NCBI RefSeq assembly: GCF_001439695.1
Contig: NZ_JYLL01000026.1
Span: forward strand, 1-64,000
Direction: 5' to 3'
DNA: 64,000 bases
Origin: Pseudomonas veronii
GTDB lineage: Bacteria > Pseudomonadota > Gammaproteobacteria > Pseudomonadales > Pseudomonadaceae
The translations under genes were made by a program, and so were the position numbers. Positions within the stretch are counted from its first letter, which is position 1, and every line of letters starts with the position of its first letter. Below are positions 16,595 through 25,307 of this stretch, piece by piece. The notes below the pieces were generated by a model. That model saw nothing but the letters and a program-made list of their open reading frames with translations. It had not been told where the DNA came from and did not search any database.

Positions 16595-17935
16595 TTACTC
16601 GGCCGCGCAGTCGCGCGCCGCGATGCCCTTCTCCTGGGCATACGCGGCAGACTTGGCCTCGATCAACGGGCGCAAGGTGGCGCGGTCGGCCTGGACCCAG
16701 TCGGTCACCAGCACCCATTTTTGCCCGTCCCACTGCTGCACCCGGGCTGAACCGCCGCCTTCGTGGTCGGCGCAGGACAGTTTCAACGGCGCGAGCAAGC
16801 CTTCGAGACCCAACGCCTTGATGCGAGCGGCGTCGATGTCCAAATGCTCGAACGCCCAGCGCGTTTCCTCACCGTTCAGCCCACGATTGCCGAACTTGGC
16901 CTGGCCGGTGCGCAAGGCTTCGACTGCAATGGCCGCGTTGATCAGGCCGATGTTGTAGTAGACCTTGCCGAAGTAACTCGGGTCTTTGAGGTTGCTCTTG
17001 CCCGGGTCCAGGATGAACTGCTTGAGTTTGCGGTGGATCTCGAAGCTGTCGCCACCGGGGAACGGCGCCAGCGCCTGGTAGCCTTTGGCGGCGGTGCCCG
17101 CGGGGATCACATCGGCTTCGGAGCCGGCCCACACGTCTCCGATCAGGCGGTCCACCGGGATGCCAAAACGCACGGCGGTCTTGATGCCGACCGGGGTGGA
17201 CACGCCCCAGGTGCGCAGGAACACCCAGTCCGGGTTGATCTGACGGACCTGCCGCCATTGGGTCGACTGCTCGTTGCCGGGGTCCGCCACCGGGATCTGG
17301 ATATTCTCGAAACCGTACTTTTGCGCGAGCAATTGCATCGCCGCCTGGGTTTCGCGGCCATAGGCGGAGTCGTGGTAGACCGTGACGATCTTCTTGCCCT
17401 TGAGTTTGTCCAGGCCGCCTTCGCGCTGGGCGATGTAGTTGATCCCCACCGACGCCTGGCCGTAGTAGTTGAGCAACAGCGGGAAGGCGTAAGGGAACAC
17501 GCGGCCATCGGTCGATTCGGTACGCCCGCCGGCACCGTCGATCAGCGGGATATGGTCGACGGCGGCGCGGTCCATCAGCGCATAGGACGCCGGCGTGCTG
17601 TGGGTGAAGAAGAAGCCGGTCGGCGCGCCGTCGAGGCCGGCCTTGTAGCGTTCGTAGCATTCGATGATACGGTCGGTCTTCCACTCGGTCTCGCACTCTT
17701 GCCAGACCAGTTTGACCCCGTTCACGCCGCCTTCGACCTCATTGATATAGCGGAAGTAGTCGATCTCCCCCGCCCACCACGGGATGCCGCTGGAGGCGTA
17801 GGCGCCGACCCGGTAGGTCGCCAGCGGGATGAACTGTTGATCATTGGCCGCCTGGGCCGCGGCCGGCAGCAGCCCGCCCAAGGTGCCGATTGCCAGCAGG
17901 CCGGCAATAAACGTGCGTTGCAAGGTGTTGTGCAT
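16595..17935 (-). CDS. Second ABC-type substrate-binding protein (urea/amide/aromatic type)
   Basis: The 446-residue protein has a signal peptide (AAAQAAND near residue 29) and a type I periplasmic-binding fold with YVRVGAYASSGIPWWAGE-like N-terminal content and the HDSAYGRET segment in the middle. It is longer than the first binding protein and not closely similar to it. No permease or ATPase genes accompany it, so it may be an alternative binding protein for the LivHMGF-like importer. It is transcribed towards the porin gene and shares its terminator. Confidence 0.85.
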   Translation of the reverse strand: MHNTLQRTFIAGLLAIGTLGGLLPAAAQAANDQQFIPLATYRVGAYASSGIPWWAGEIDYFRYINEVEGGVNGVKLVWQECETEWKTDRIIECYERYKAGLDGAPTGFFFTHSTPASYALMDRAAVDHIPLIDGAGGRTESTDGRVFPYAFPLLLNYYGQASVGINYIAQREGGLDKLKGKKIVTVYHDSAYGRETQAAMQLLAQKYGFENIQIPVADPGNEQSTQWRQVRQINPDWVFLRTWGVSTPVGIKTAVRFGIPVDRLIGDVWAGSEADVIPAGTAAKGYQALAPFPGGDSFEIHRKLKQFILDPGKSNLKDPSYFGKVYYNIGLINAAIAVEALRTGQAKFGNRGLNGEETRWAFEHLDIDAARIKALGLEGLLAPLKLSCADHEGGGSARVQQWDGQKWVLVTDWVQADRATLRPLIEAKSAAYAQEKGIAARDCAAE

Positions 17936-18123
17936 GGGTGTGGTTTCTTTTGAAAAGTGGGGGTTATCCCTCCCGTTGTCGGGTCAGTGCCTATCGACTG
18001 ACAACACAATTCATGCCAAACCCATAAGCCTTTAAATTCAGCACCTTACGCAGAACCTAAGCCTGCGCGATCGCACAGTTTATTGAACTGCTGTTGCCCC
18101 ACCAACAGCCTGAGCACGTCCCG

Positions 18124-19248
18124 TCAGCCGATAAACCGCTGCAGCGCAAACGGCGCCATCGCCGCCGACATCTCCCCCGTCAACACCCACTGCGCGATCG
18201 CCTGTCCGAACAACGGCGCGAACTTGAAACCATGCCCGCTCAACCCTGCCGCGACCATCAACCCCGGCACGCGCGGGTCCGGGCCGAGCAGCGGATTACC
18301 GTCCGGCGTGTCATCGAAGAACGACACGCGGCGCCCGATCGGCTGTGCGCCCAGTAGACGTTGCACGCGTTGCGCGGCGCGGTCACGGTAGGCCAACACC
18401 TGAGTGTCGCTGAAGGTGCCGTCGAAGGCATCCGGGTCGATGGGCGCCCCTTCGGCGCCGCCCAGCGCGCCGATCACGTAGCTGCCGGGGCGATCCGGGC
18501 GCAGGTAGAAGCCGACGTCGCGGTCGCAGTAGCCCGGCATCGGCTTATCCGCGCCGCAGACCTCGAGAATGCCCACGCATTGCCGTGTGGCGTGAATCGG
18601 CAGCGGCGCGCCGCACTCGGCGGCCAGTGCGGCGGCCCACGGCCCGGCGGCGTTGATCACATGGCTGCTGGCGATAAACCCGCAGTCGGTCTGCACGCCG
18701 ATGACGCGGCCGGCCTGGCGCACAATCCGCCGCGCCGCCCGGCCCTCTTCGATCACCGCGCCCAGGGCGCTCGCACCGGCGGCAAAGCTGCGCGCGGTAA
18801 GACGCGGGTCGCAATAACCGGCGTCCGGTTCGTAGACCGCGCCCGCCAGGCCATCGGTGTACAGGTCCGGCACCCGTTCCCGTATCTGCTCGGGGCAGAG
18901 CCATTCAAGCGGCGCGCCCGCTGCCCGCAGACGCGCGACATTGGCCTGGGTGGTCGCTTGCGCGTGCCCGGCAATACCGGTCAGGAACCCCGTGCGCTGG
19001 TAGCCGCATGCGCCGGGATAGTGCTGCGGCCACTCGCGATAGGCCCGCACACCTTGCGTCGCCAGGTAGCTGAGAGCGGGGTCGGCATAATAAGCCCGCA
19101 CGATCCCCGGCGATGCGCCCGACGAACCGCTGGCAATCGCGCCTTTATCGAGCAGCCTGACCGACGCCCCGGCCCGCGCCAGGTGCCAGGCTGCGGCGGT
19201 GCCGGTGGTGCCGGCGCCGATCACGATAACGTCGGCGTATTCATGCAT
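18124..19248 (-). CDS. FAD-dependent oxidoreductase, DAO/glycine-oxidase type (biosynthetic cluster)
   Basis: The 374-residue DAO-family flavoenzyme has the dinucleotide motif VIVIGAGTTGTAAAWHLARAG near residue 8, a GSSGASPGIVRAYY active-site segment and the C-terminal AAGLSGHGFKFAP motif that contacts FAD. The start at MHEYAD overlaps the MetRS-like gene end by eight bases; the longer reading lacks family similarity. In the known hydrazine cassette a DAO-type enzyme (Spb39/Tri27 role) oxidatively cleaves the lysine-derived part from the N-N intermediate. Either this protein or its paralogue upstream could do that here. Family is certain; the assigned reaction is inference from context. Confidence 0.85.
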   Translation of the reverse strand: MHEYADVIVIGAGTTGTAAAWHLARAGASVRLLDKGAIASGSSGASPGIVRAYYADPALSYLATQGVRAYREWPQHYPGACGYQRTGFLTGIAGHAQATTQANVARLRAAGAPLEWLCPEQIRERVPDLYTDGLAGAVYEPDAGYCDPRLTARSFAAGASALGAVIEEGRAARRIVRQAGRVIGVQTDCGFIASSHVINAAGPWAAALAAECGAPLPIHATRQCVGILEVCGADKPMPGYCDRDVGFYLRPDRPGSYVIGALGGAEGAPIDPDAFDGTFSDTQVLAYRDRAAQRVQRLLGAQPIGRRVSFFDDTPDGNPLLGPDPRVPGLMVAAGLSGHGFKFAPLFGQAIAQWVLTGEMSAAMAPFALQRFIG

Positions 19249-20863
19249 CGCTGGTGGCCCCGGCAAGCACCACGCTGGCCGGCAGGCACGGCGCCAATGC
19301 GGCCGGCGACAGCGGCGCAAAGCGCGGGCGCGCCGAGGTCTGCGGACGTGGCTGCGAGGCAGCGTGCAGCGCCTGGATCAGCGGCAAACCGTCATGCCCC
19401 AGGCGCTGCCACAGGTACTCGGCCAGGCGCGGCATGATCGGCGCGGCCAGGTACGCCAGGCCCTTGAGCCACAGGTAGGCGTGGGCGGGCTGGGTGACGT
19501 CCAGGTCGGGGCGTTGCATCCATTGATGCAGCACGTCCCAGGCTTCGCGCACCGACACCGCGTCCAACCGGAAGGCCTGCCCCAACCGCGTAACGGCCAG
19601 CTCCAGGGCCGGCCACAGCGCCGGGTCGATGGACTGCGGCCGCGTGTGATCGAGGGCGGCCAGCGCCAGGTCGATGCGGCCGTCGAGCGCACCGGCCAGG
19701 TCCACATTGACCACCTCGACAAACTCCTCCACGGCGAAGTTGGTTTCGCCCTGTTCGGGGCTTTCGCGGCTCAGGAAGTAACGCACCGCGTCGCTGGTCG
19801 CCGGGGTCTTTTCGACGATATCGGCGGCCCACACCACATGCAGGCGGCTGGTGGAAAACTTCGCGCCTTGCAGGTTGTAGAAGTAATTGGTCAACACGTA
19901 ATCGAATGAGCGGTGATCCTGCAACGCATCCATCACCGCGACACTGCCGGCCAACAGCAGCACCGCGTTGTCGATGCCAAAACTGACCAGCGTCGTCACC
20001 TCGCTGCTGCGCAGCATGGCATGGCCGTGCTCGGGCGCCTGTTCCTGGGATCGGTCGGCGCAGGTCAGCGCATACTCCCAGCCCGATTCGAACAGCACGC
20101 GCGGGTTGCCGAAGCGGTCCGGGCTCCAGGCAACGCCCCATTCGCCCGGCGCGGTCAGCCGCACCCGGCCGTTTTCCCGTTCCAGGAAGCGCGCAATCAC
20201 CTCGACGATCGACGCCGGCGCACCGGAGGTCGCCATGCGCTGCAGCAACTGCTCGGGGTGGGCGACGGTCAGAAACAGGCTTTCGACCTCAACCCAGTGC
20301 AGGGGGCTGTCGCCCATGCGCGGTTGCGGGTCAAGCATGGCTTCCGGGCGAAACAGTGCGCCGCAGGCTTCGCAAAAATAGCCGCCCGCCCCCGCCCGGC
20401 AATACGGGCATTGCCCCAGCAGCCAGGCCCCCGCCATGTAGCGCCGGGTGTCCGGGCAATACAGCACGCGTTCGACCACGCTTTGCGTCACCCCGAGCGC
20501 CACCAGGCGCTCCACCGTGCGCTGGGCATTGCGCGCATGCTGCTGCGCATAGGGGCCTTGCACCAGGTCGAGGAAGTCATCCACCTCGACATCCAGCGCG
20601 CGCAGGTCATGGGCGATTTGCCCGTGATAGTCGCGCACCACGGCTTCGGGCGTGCGCTGCTCTTGCAGGGCCTTCCACAGCACATAGGAGTCGAAGCCGT
20701 CGACCGCCGAGACCACGTCGACACGATGGCCCTGGCTGCGCAGGTAGCGCCCCAGCATGTCCATGCGCAAGTACGGCCCGGCGATATGCCCCAGGTGCAG
20801 CCTGCCGTTCGGAGTCGGCGGGATGGGCATCAGGAAGAAGGTTTGCGCGGCGATAGCGGTCAT
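19241..20863 (-). CDS. Methionyl-tRNA-synthetase-like enzyme, probable hydrazine synthetase component
   Basis: The 540-residue class I synthetase-like protein has the HLGH nucleotide motif at residues 23-26 and a MetRS zinc knuckle with Cys152, Cys155, Cys164 and Cys167. The KMSKS loop is altered to KFSTSR at 335-340. Housekeeping MetRS in pseudomonads is considerably longer. MetRS-like enzymes coupled to cupin domains (Spb40, Tri28, PyrN) activate an amino acid as its adenylate, transfer it to the hydroxyl of an N-hydroxylated lysine and promote rearrangement to an N-N bond. The gene lies four bases after one flavoenzyme gene and overlaps the next, within an operon that also has an N-hydroxylase and a cupin. 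The synthetase-like family is clear; its use in N-N bond formation is inferred. Confidence 0.85.
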   Translation of the reverse strand: MTAIAAQTFFLMPIPPTPNGRLHLGHIAGPYLRMDMLGRYLRSQGHRVDVVSAVDGFDSYVLWKALQEQRTPEAVVRDYHGQIAHDLRALDVEVDDFLDLVQGPYAQQHARNAQRTVERLVALGVTQSVVERVLYCPDTRRYMAGAWLLGQCPYCRAGAGGYFCEACGALFRPEAMLDPQPRMGDSPLHWVEVESLFLTVAHPEQLLQRMATSGAPASIVEVIARFLERENGRVRLTAPGEWGVAWSPDRFGNPRVLFESGWEYALTCADRSQEQAPEHGHAMLRSSEVTTLVSFGIDNAVLLLAGSVAVMDALQDHRSFDYVLTNYFYNLQGAKFSTSRLHVVWAADIVEKTPATSDAVRYFLSRESPEQGETNFAVEEFVEVVNVDLAGALDGRIDLALAALDHTRPQSIDPALWPALELAVTRLGQAFRLDAVSVREAWDVLHQWMQRPDLDVTQPAHAYLWLKGLAYLAAPIMPRLAEYLWQRLGHDGLPLIQALHAASQPRPQTSARPRFAPLSPAALAPCLPASVVLAGATSDA

Positions 20864-20867
20864 CTTT

Positions 20868-21992
20868 TCAATCCATCGAAACAGTAGAAAGGGTGGGTTT
20901 GGCGGTAGCGGGCGCATCGGGCCACTGGGCGACGAGCAGGTCCACGGCTTCGCGGGCAATGCCCGGTGCCAGGCGGAAACCGGCGCCGCTGCCGGCGCCG
21001 GCAAACACCAGGTTCTGCCCGGCGTCGAAGCTCACCTGCGACTCTCCGCCGGGGCTGTAGCTGTCGCAGAACACCCGGCCGCCGCGACAGCGGGCCACCA
21101 GCTCGGGCAGGTAGTGCGCCAGCGTGCGGGTGGCCACCTGCACATCGTGGCGGTTGATTTCCAGTGCATGTTTGCGCGGCGCAACGTCCCATTCATCGCA
21201 CCGGAAGCTGAACAACCACTGGTTACGCGCCGCCAATGGCATCAGGTAAGCGTCGGATTGCGGCAAGAACAGCGCCGCGGCGTTGCTCGGCGGTACGCCG
21301 TCGATATGCAGGGCCACCACCTTCTTCACCCGCAGCCCATGGCGCGCGGCAAGCGCGTCGAACGGCGGCTCGCTGACCCACGGCCCCGTGGCAACCAGGG
21401 TGCGGCGGGCGCGCAGCGTGGCGCCGTCGGCCAGGGTGATGCGCGTGCCGCTGCCCAGCGCATCGATCTGCTGCACGCCCACGCCTTCGATGCAGCGCAC
21501 ATGGGCACTGGCCAGGCTGTGGCCGATCAGCAACCGCGCCACCAGCGGTGGCTCATAGCTTTCGGCGGTGCCGCCACGCAACAGGCTTTCGTTCGCGCCA
21601 ACCTTGAGTGAGGCGCCCAGGCGTAAGCCCAGGTCCGGCGCGCACAGGTCGGCGGGCTGAACCGGCGCATCGACCAGGGCCTGCTCGATGTCTGCGCTAA
21701 AGCTGCGTTCGGCCAGCCAGTACACCGGCGCCTGGGTGGTGCGGATGCCCAGGCGATCACGCAGGGCCCGATACAGCTCGGCGCTCTCCCCGGCCAGGCG
21801 CCGTTCGCGCGGCGAGCGGCCGGTGGCCAGCAGCACACCCGCCGAATGGGCGGTGGCCCCGTCGCCGATGCGGTAGCGGTCGATCAGCAGAATCTGCCAG
21901 TGGGGATAGCGTTGCGTCGCATGATGCAACGCCCAGGCACCGATAATGCCGCCTCCGACAATCACCAGGTCGAAGTGCTGCTCCATGCTCAT
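20868..21992 (-). CDS. Second DAO-type FAD-dependent oxidoreductase (biosynthetic cluster)
   Basis: The 374-residue flavoenzyme has the FAD motif VIVGGGIIGAWALHHAT near residue 8, a GDGATAHSAGVLLATGRS segment and C-terminal FAGAGSGAGFRLAPG. It has the same length as the paralogue downstream but is clearly divergent in sequence. The ATG of MSMEQHF overlaps the cupin stop (ATGA), giving tight coupling. It may perform the oxidative C-N cleavage of the hydrazine intermediate or a further oxidation. Which of the two does which step cannot be decided from sequence. Confidence 0.84.
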   Translation of the reverse strand: MSMEQHFDLVIVGGGIIGAWALHHATQRYPHWQILLIDRYRIGDGATAHSAGVLLATGRSPRERRLAGESAELYRALRDRLGIRTTQAPVYWLAERSFSADIEQALVDAPVQPADLCAPDLGLRLGASLKVGANESLLRGGTAESYEPPLVARLLIGHSLASAHVRCIEGVGVQQIDALGSGTRITLADGATLRARRTLVATGPWVSEPPFDALAARHGLRVKKVVALHIDGVPPSNAAALFLPQSDAYLMPLAARNQWLFSFRCDEWDVAPRKHALEINRHDVQVATRTLAHYLPELVARCRGGRVFCDSYSPGGESQVSFDAGQNLVFAGAGSGAGFRLAPGIAREAVDLLVAQWPDAPATAKPTLSTVSMD

Positions 21993-22342
21993 GCCCACCA
22001 CACCGAAAACACCTGGACCTGGGTCGTGCCGTTGTTGCGCGCGAAATGCGGCCGCCAGGGCGCGAAATAAAGGCTTTCGCCATTTCTGACCGCGTGCCAG
22101 GTGCCGTCGTAGAAGACGTCCAGCTCGCCGCCGCTGATAAACCAGATTTCGTTCACGGCGTGCTTGTCTTCGTCCGTCGCGCTGTGTGGCTCGAGAGTGA
22201 AACGCGATGACTGGATCGGCGCATTGGCCAGTTTGCCGGCAAAGTGGTGCAGGTACAGGCGCACGCCTTCCGGCGCCACGGGCTCCTCGGTTTCTCGAAT
22301 CACCGGGGCATTGCCGTTGGGGGCAAGTGTGATGGGTTCCAT
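21989..22342 (-). CDS. Small stand-alone cupin, probable partner of the MetRS-like enzyme
   Basis: The 117-residue single-domain cupin has potential metal ligands His53, His61, Glu65 (KHAVNEIWFISGG) and His99 (PWRPHF). In actinomycete hydrazine synthetases a cupin domain is fused to the MetRS-like domain and carries out the rearrangement that makes the N-N bond. Here it is a separate gene, 16 bases after the N-hydroxylase and overlapping the following flavoenzyme. Assignment as the missing half of a split hydrazine synthetase rests on gene context and fold. Confidence 0.8.
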   Translation of the reverse strand: MEPITLAPNGNAPVIRETEEPVAPEGVRLYLHHFAGKLANAPIQSSRFTLEPHSATDEDKHAVNEIWFISGGELDVFYDGTWHAVRNGESLYFAPWRPHFARNNGTTQVQVFSVWWA

Positions 22343-22358
22343 GACCGGGCTCCTGGGT

Positions 22359-23699
22359 CTAGTTGGCGAGAGCGGTCAGGCGATCGAAACGCGCATCGCC
22401 GACCTCGTCGAATACTTCGTTGGCGCCCCATTGGACGAACGCCTCGGGCTCATCCAAGTCGTACAGGGCTTGCCCGCTGACGCTGTTGATGATGTTCGCG
22501 CAACGCCAGGGGATCAGGCCCAGGTTCGGGTCGGCGATGCCTTTCTGGCTGCGCGCGGCGTTTTGCACATAGATGGCCGAGCCCTGCGGCCCATCCCAGG
22601 CGACGGAATAGTCATCGTTGAAGACATACTCGCCGTTGCATCGGGTAATCCGTGATTCGAGCGCCGCCAGGCACGCCGGCATCTGGTAGGCATAGCCTGT
22701 ACACAGCACCGCGGTGTCGGCACTCAGTTCCTCCTGCACCTGGCTGTGCCCGTGCGCCATCGACAGGCTCCAGTGATGGGGGCGCTGCTGAATCGCGGTC
22801 AACTCGCGCCCGGGCAGCAGGCGAATGTGACAGGGGTGCTGCAAGACGTGCTTGAGCTCGTACAGGCGGCGATAAATCGACTGCAACAACGCTTGGGAAA
22901 TGCCGTCGCTCGCCAGTTTTTGCTCGACCAGCAATGGCCGGCGCACGGCCTCGGGCTGGGCGAAAAAGTGGTCACTGTACTGCGGGGTGTAGAGCTCGTT
23001 GGTAAACGGCGACTCATCCAGCGGCGAAAAATTCCAGCGCCGCGAGACCCAGGTCACGCTGGCGGGCAAGGCGGCGGTGTCGGACAGCAGGTGCTGGATG
23101 ATTTCGGCCCCGGTCTGGCCGCCACCGATCACCACCACGCGCTGGTCTTTGAAGCTGCGCTTGCGGGTCATGTACTGCGAGGAGTGAAACAGCGTATCGC
23201 CCAGATGCGCCTGCGCGCACGCCGGGATCGACGGTTGCTGCCCGGTGCCCAACACCAGGTGGCGCGCCGGTTGCGCCCAGGTATCGCCCTGGAGCAGGAA
23301 CAGGCCGTTATCGAACGTCACCGAACGCACTTCGCTGTTGAAATGCAGATTCGGCAGCTGGCTGCACGCCCAGCGGTAGTACTGGTTGAACTCGCGGCGC
23401 AGCACCTGCTCGAAATGCGCGTTGATAAAACTGAGCAGCTGTTTTTTCTGCGCAAGGTAAGCGAGGAATGACAGCGGGTTGGACGGGTCCACCAGGCTGA
23501 CCAGGTCCTTGAGGTAATGCACCTGCAGTTTGGCCTCGGGCACCATCATCCCCGCATGCCATTGAAATTCGCTGCTGCGCTCGAAGAACGCTGCGCTAAT
23601 GCTCGGTTTGGGCTGGGCCAGCGCCGCCAGGCTAAGGTTGGCCGGACCGATGCCGATCCCCGCCATATCGACAACTGCAGGTGCAGAACGCAGATTCAT
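22359..23699 (-). CDS. Lysine/ornithine N-monooxygenase-like flavoprotein (SidA/IucD family)
   Basis: The 446-residue protein has the FAD motif GIGIGPANLSLAAL near residue 14, the Trp-His-Met-rich WHAGMMVPEAKLQVHYLKDLV segment, the NADPH motif GGGQTGAEI at about 192-200 and the family signature CTGYAYQMP near 350. These enzymes hydroxylate the side-chain amine of lysine or ornithine. Siderophore genes are absent here; instead cupin and MetRS-like genes follow, which fits production of N6-hydroxylysine for N-N bond formation. The ATG of MNLRSAP is preferred because AGGG is nine bases upstream; another ATG lies two codons earlier. Confidence 0.88.
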   Translation of the reverse strand: MNLRSAPAVVDMAGIGIGPANLSLAALAQPKPSISAAFFERSSEFQWHAGMMVPEAKLQVHYLKDLVSLVDPSNPLSFLAYLAQKKQLLSFINAHFEQVLRREFNQYYRWACSQLPNLHFNSEVRSVTFDNGLFLLQGDTWAQPARHLVLGTGQQPSIPACAQAHLGDTLFHSSQYMTRKRSFKDQRVVVIGGGQTGAEIIQHLLSDTAALPASVTWVSRRWNFSPLDESPFTNELYTPQYSDHFFAQPEAVRRPLLVEQKLASDGISQALLQSIYRRLYELKHVLQHPCHIRLLPGRELTAIQQRPHHWSLSMAHGHSQVQEELSADTAVLCTGYAYQMPACLAALESRITRCNGEYVFNDDYSVAWDGPQGSAIYVQNAARSQKGIADPNLGLIPWRCANIINSVSGQALYDLDEPEAFVQWGANEVFDEVGDARFDRLTALAN

Positions 23700-23796
23700 G
23701 ATCATTATCCCTATTGATGATGTTTTTCAGGTGCAGCGACGCCTCGCGAATGTCACGAAAACGTGCCGGGCAATTGCCTTTACAGGTGCAGGTCCA

Positions 23797-25170
23797 TCAA
23801 CTTTCCACGGGTTGCGCCGCCGGCGCTTTCAACACCAGGGCGGCCATCAGCATGGCGAGCAACGACAAACCGATGGCGACGCTGACGGCGACGTCGATGG
23901 CATCGCCCAGGGGCTGAATCGAGGTGAGCAAGGCGCCGAAGATCGCCACGCCGAAGGCGGAGCCGCTTTGGCGGCTGGCATTGAGCGTGCCCGCCGCCAC
24001 CCCGGCCTTGGCGCGGTCGACCACACTCATCAGCACGGAGGTGGCGGCCGGGGTGATGATCCCGGCACCGAACCCCACGGCCGGGTAGCACACTGCGATA
24101 CGCCAGTACGGTGCGTCACTGGCCAGGGCGAACAGGCCGATAAACCCCACGGTGTACAGGCCGAACCCCGCACACAGCACGGCGCGCGCGCCATACGCAC
24201 GGGTCAGCCGGCCGCAGGTGAAGCTGCCCAGGGTGACCATGGCGGTCAGTGGCAGGAAAGCCAGCCCGGTGTCCAGCGGCGACCAGCCACGCTCGCTCTG
24301 GAAGTACACGCTGAGCAGGAAAAACAGGCCATAGAACACCAAGGCCGATGCCAGCGACAGCAGCGTCGCCCCCGAGAACACCGGGTTGCGGAAATACTGC
24401 AGCGGCAGCATCGGGTCCTTGTGGCGGCTTTCGGTCACAAAGAACACGCACCAGGCGATACAGGCCACGAACACGCAGGCGTACACCCATTCGGAGTTCC
24501 ACCCCAGCTTCGCCCCTTCAATCAGCACCGCCACCGAGGTCGCCAGCGCGATAATCGCGGCGACTTGCCCAGTGACGTCCAAGTGCCGGTTTGGCGCCAA
24601 CGGTGCCGAAGACGGGATGCGCGAGGTCAGCCACACGCCCACCAGGGCGATCGGCACGTTGATCAAGAAGATGCTGCGCCAGCCGAACAGCTCGATCAGT
24701 ACACCGCCCACCAGCGGTCCGGCCGCCATGGCGATGCCGCCGCACCCGGCCCACACGCCAATGGCGCCGGCGCGCTGGTGGGTCTGCGGGTAAGCGCTGT
24801 TGATCAACATCAAGGAACACGGCACCAGCAACGCGGCGCCCAGCCCCTGCAGGACCCGCGCACCGACCAACTCCGGCAGGTCGGTGGCCAGGCCGCACAA
24901 CGCCGAGGCCAGGGCAAACAGGCCGAGGCCGACGGCGTAGATTTTCTTCGCGCCGAAACGATCGCCCAGCAGGCCGCCCGTCAGCAGCAGGCTGGCGAAG
25001 GTCAGGGTATATGCGTTGATCACCCACTGCAGCCCGGTGATACCCGAGCCAAAGGTGCGGGAAATCGATTCCACTGCCACGTTGACAATCGAAGTGTCGA
25101 GGATAACGACCACATAGCTCAGACTCGTCGCAATCAGTACTTGTCGTTGGTAGCGGGTGTTGGAGGTCAT
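23797..25170 (-). CDS. MFS exporter, DHA2 (14-helix) drug/H+ antiporter type
   Basis: The 457-residue membrane protein has motif A-like GGLLGDRFGAKKIY near residue 65, the DHA2 motif LDTSIVNVA near residue 24 and motif C-like GIAMAAGPLVGG near 145. It is the first gene of the five-enzyme minus-strand operon, 97 bases before the N-hydroxylase start, and is divergent from the ArsR-like gene. It is a good candidate for export of, or self-protection against, the cluster's product. Confidence 0.9.
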   Translation of the reverse strand: MTSNTRYQRQVLIATSLSYVVVILDTSIVNVAVESISRTFGSGITGLQWVINAYTLTFASLLLTGGLLGDRFGAKKIYAVGLGLFALASALCGLATDLPELVGARVLQGLGAALLVPCSLMLINSAYPQTHQRAGAIGVWAGCGGIAMAAGPLVGGVLIELFGWRSIFLINVPIALVGVWLTSRIPSSAPLAPNRHLDVTGQVAAIIALATSVAVLIEGAKLGWNSEWVYACVFVACIAWCVFFVTESRHKDPMLPLQYFRNPVFSGATLLSLASALVFYGLFFLLSVYFQSERGWSPLDTGLAFLPLTAMVTLGSFTCGRLTRAYGARAVLCAGFGLYTVGFIGLFALASDAPYWRIAVCYPAVGFGAGIITPAATSVLMSVVDRAKAGVAAGTLNASRQSGSAFGVAIFGALLTSIQPLGDAIDVAVSVAIGLSLLAMLMAALVLKAPAAQPVES

Positions 25171-25201
25171 GACCGCGAGCGTCCTTTAAGGGGGCGGCTC
25201 G

Positions 25202-25251
25202 ACTATATGCAGCTTTCTGGGATAAACGCTTCGAGCTGTGTCGAAGTGTTT
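25202..25251. promoter_or_regulatory. Operator and -10 box between the exporter operon and the ArsR-like gene
   Basis: CTTCGA-GCTGTG-TCGAAG (25229-25246) is a perfect inverted repeat that extends imperfectly to AAAC...GTTT (25224-25251). On the minus strand a TATAGT box (25202-25207) follows the repeat after 21 bases. No good -35 box is seen, and the repeat occupies that position, which suits an activator or a repressor. A closely similar repeat with the same spacing precedes the SnoaL/FAD/GST operon. Confidence 0.7.
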
Positions 25252-25307
25252 ATGTTTATGTCATCCTGAAATCCGATTTCACCTGGCACAGCACGGAGTT
25301 CGACGGA

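Noticed and set aside
19241..20863. Housekeeping methionyl-tRNA synthetase
   Set aside because: It is shorter than the usual Pseudomonas MetRS, has an altered KMSKS loop and is embedded in a biosynthetic operon.
22359..23699. Siderophore (hydroxamate) biosynthesis as the role of the N-hydroxylase
   Set aside because: No NRPS, IucA/IucC synthetase, acyltransferase or TonB receptor is nearby, while cupin and MetRS-like genes follow directly.
23690..23710. Fur-like sequence (ATAATGATCATGAAT) at the start of the N-hydroxylase gene
   Set aside because: It overlaps the start codons and matches only part of the Fur consensus; the gene context is not siderophore synthesis.
23599..25269. 556-codon plus-strand frame opposite the MFS exporter gene
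   Set aside because: Sequence is rich in Gln, Gly, His and Arg with no domain; the exporter on the minus strand explains the region.
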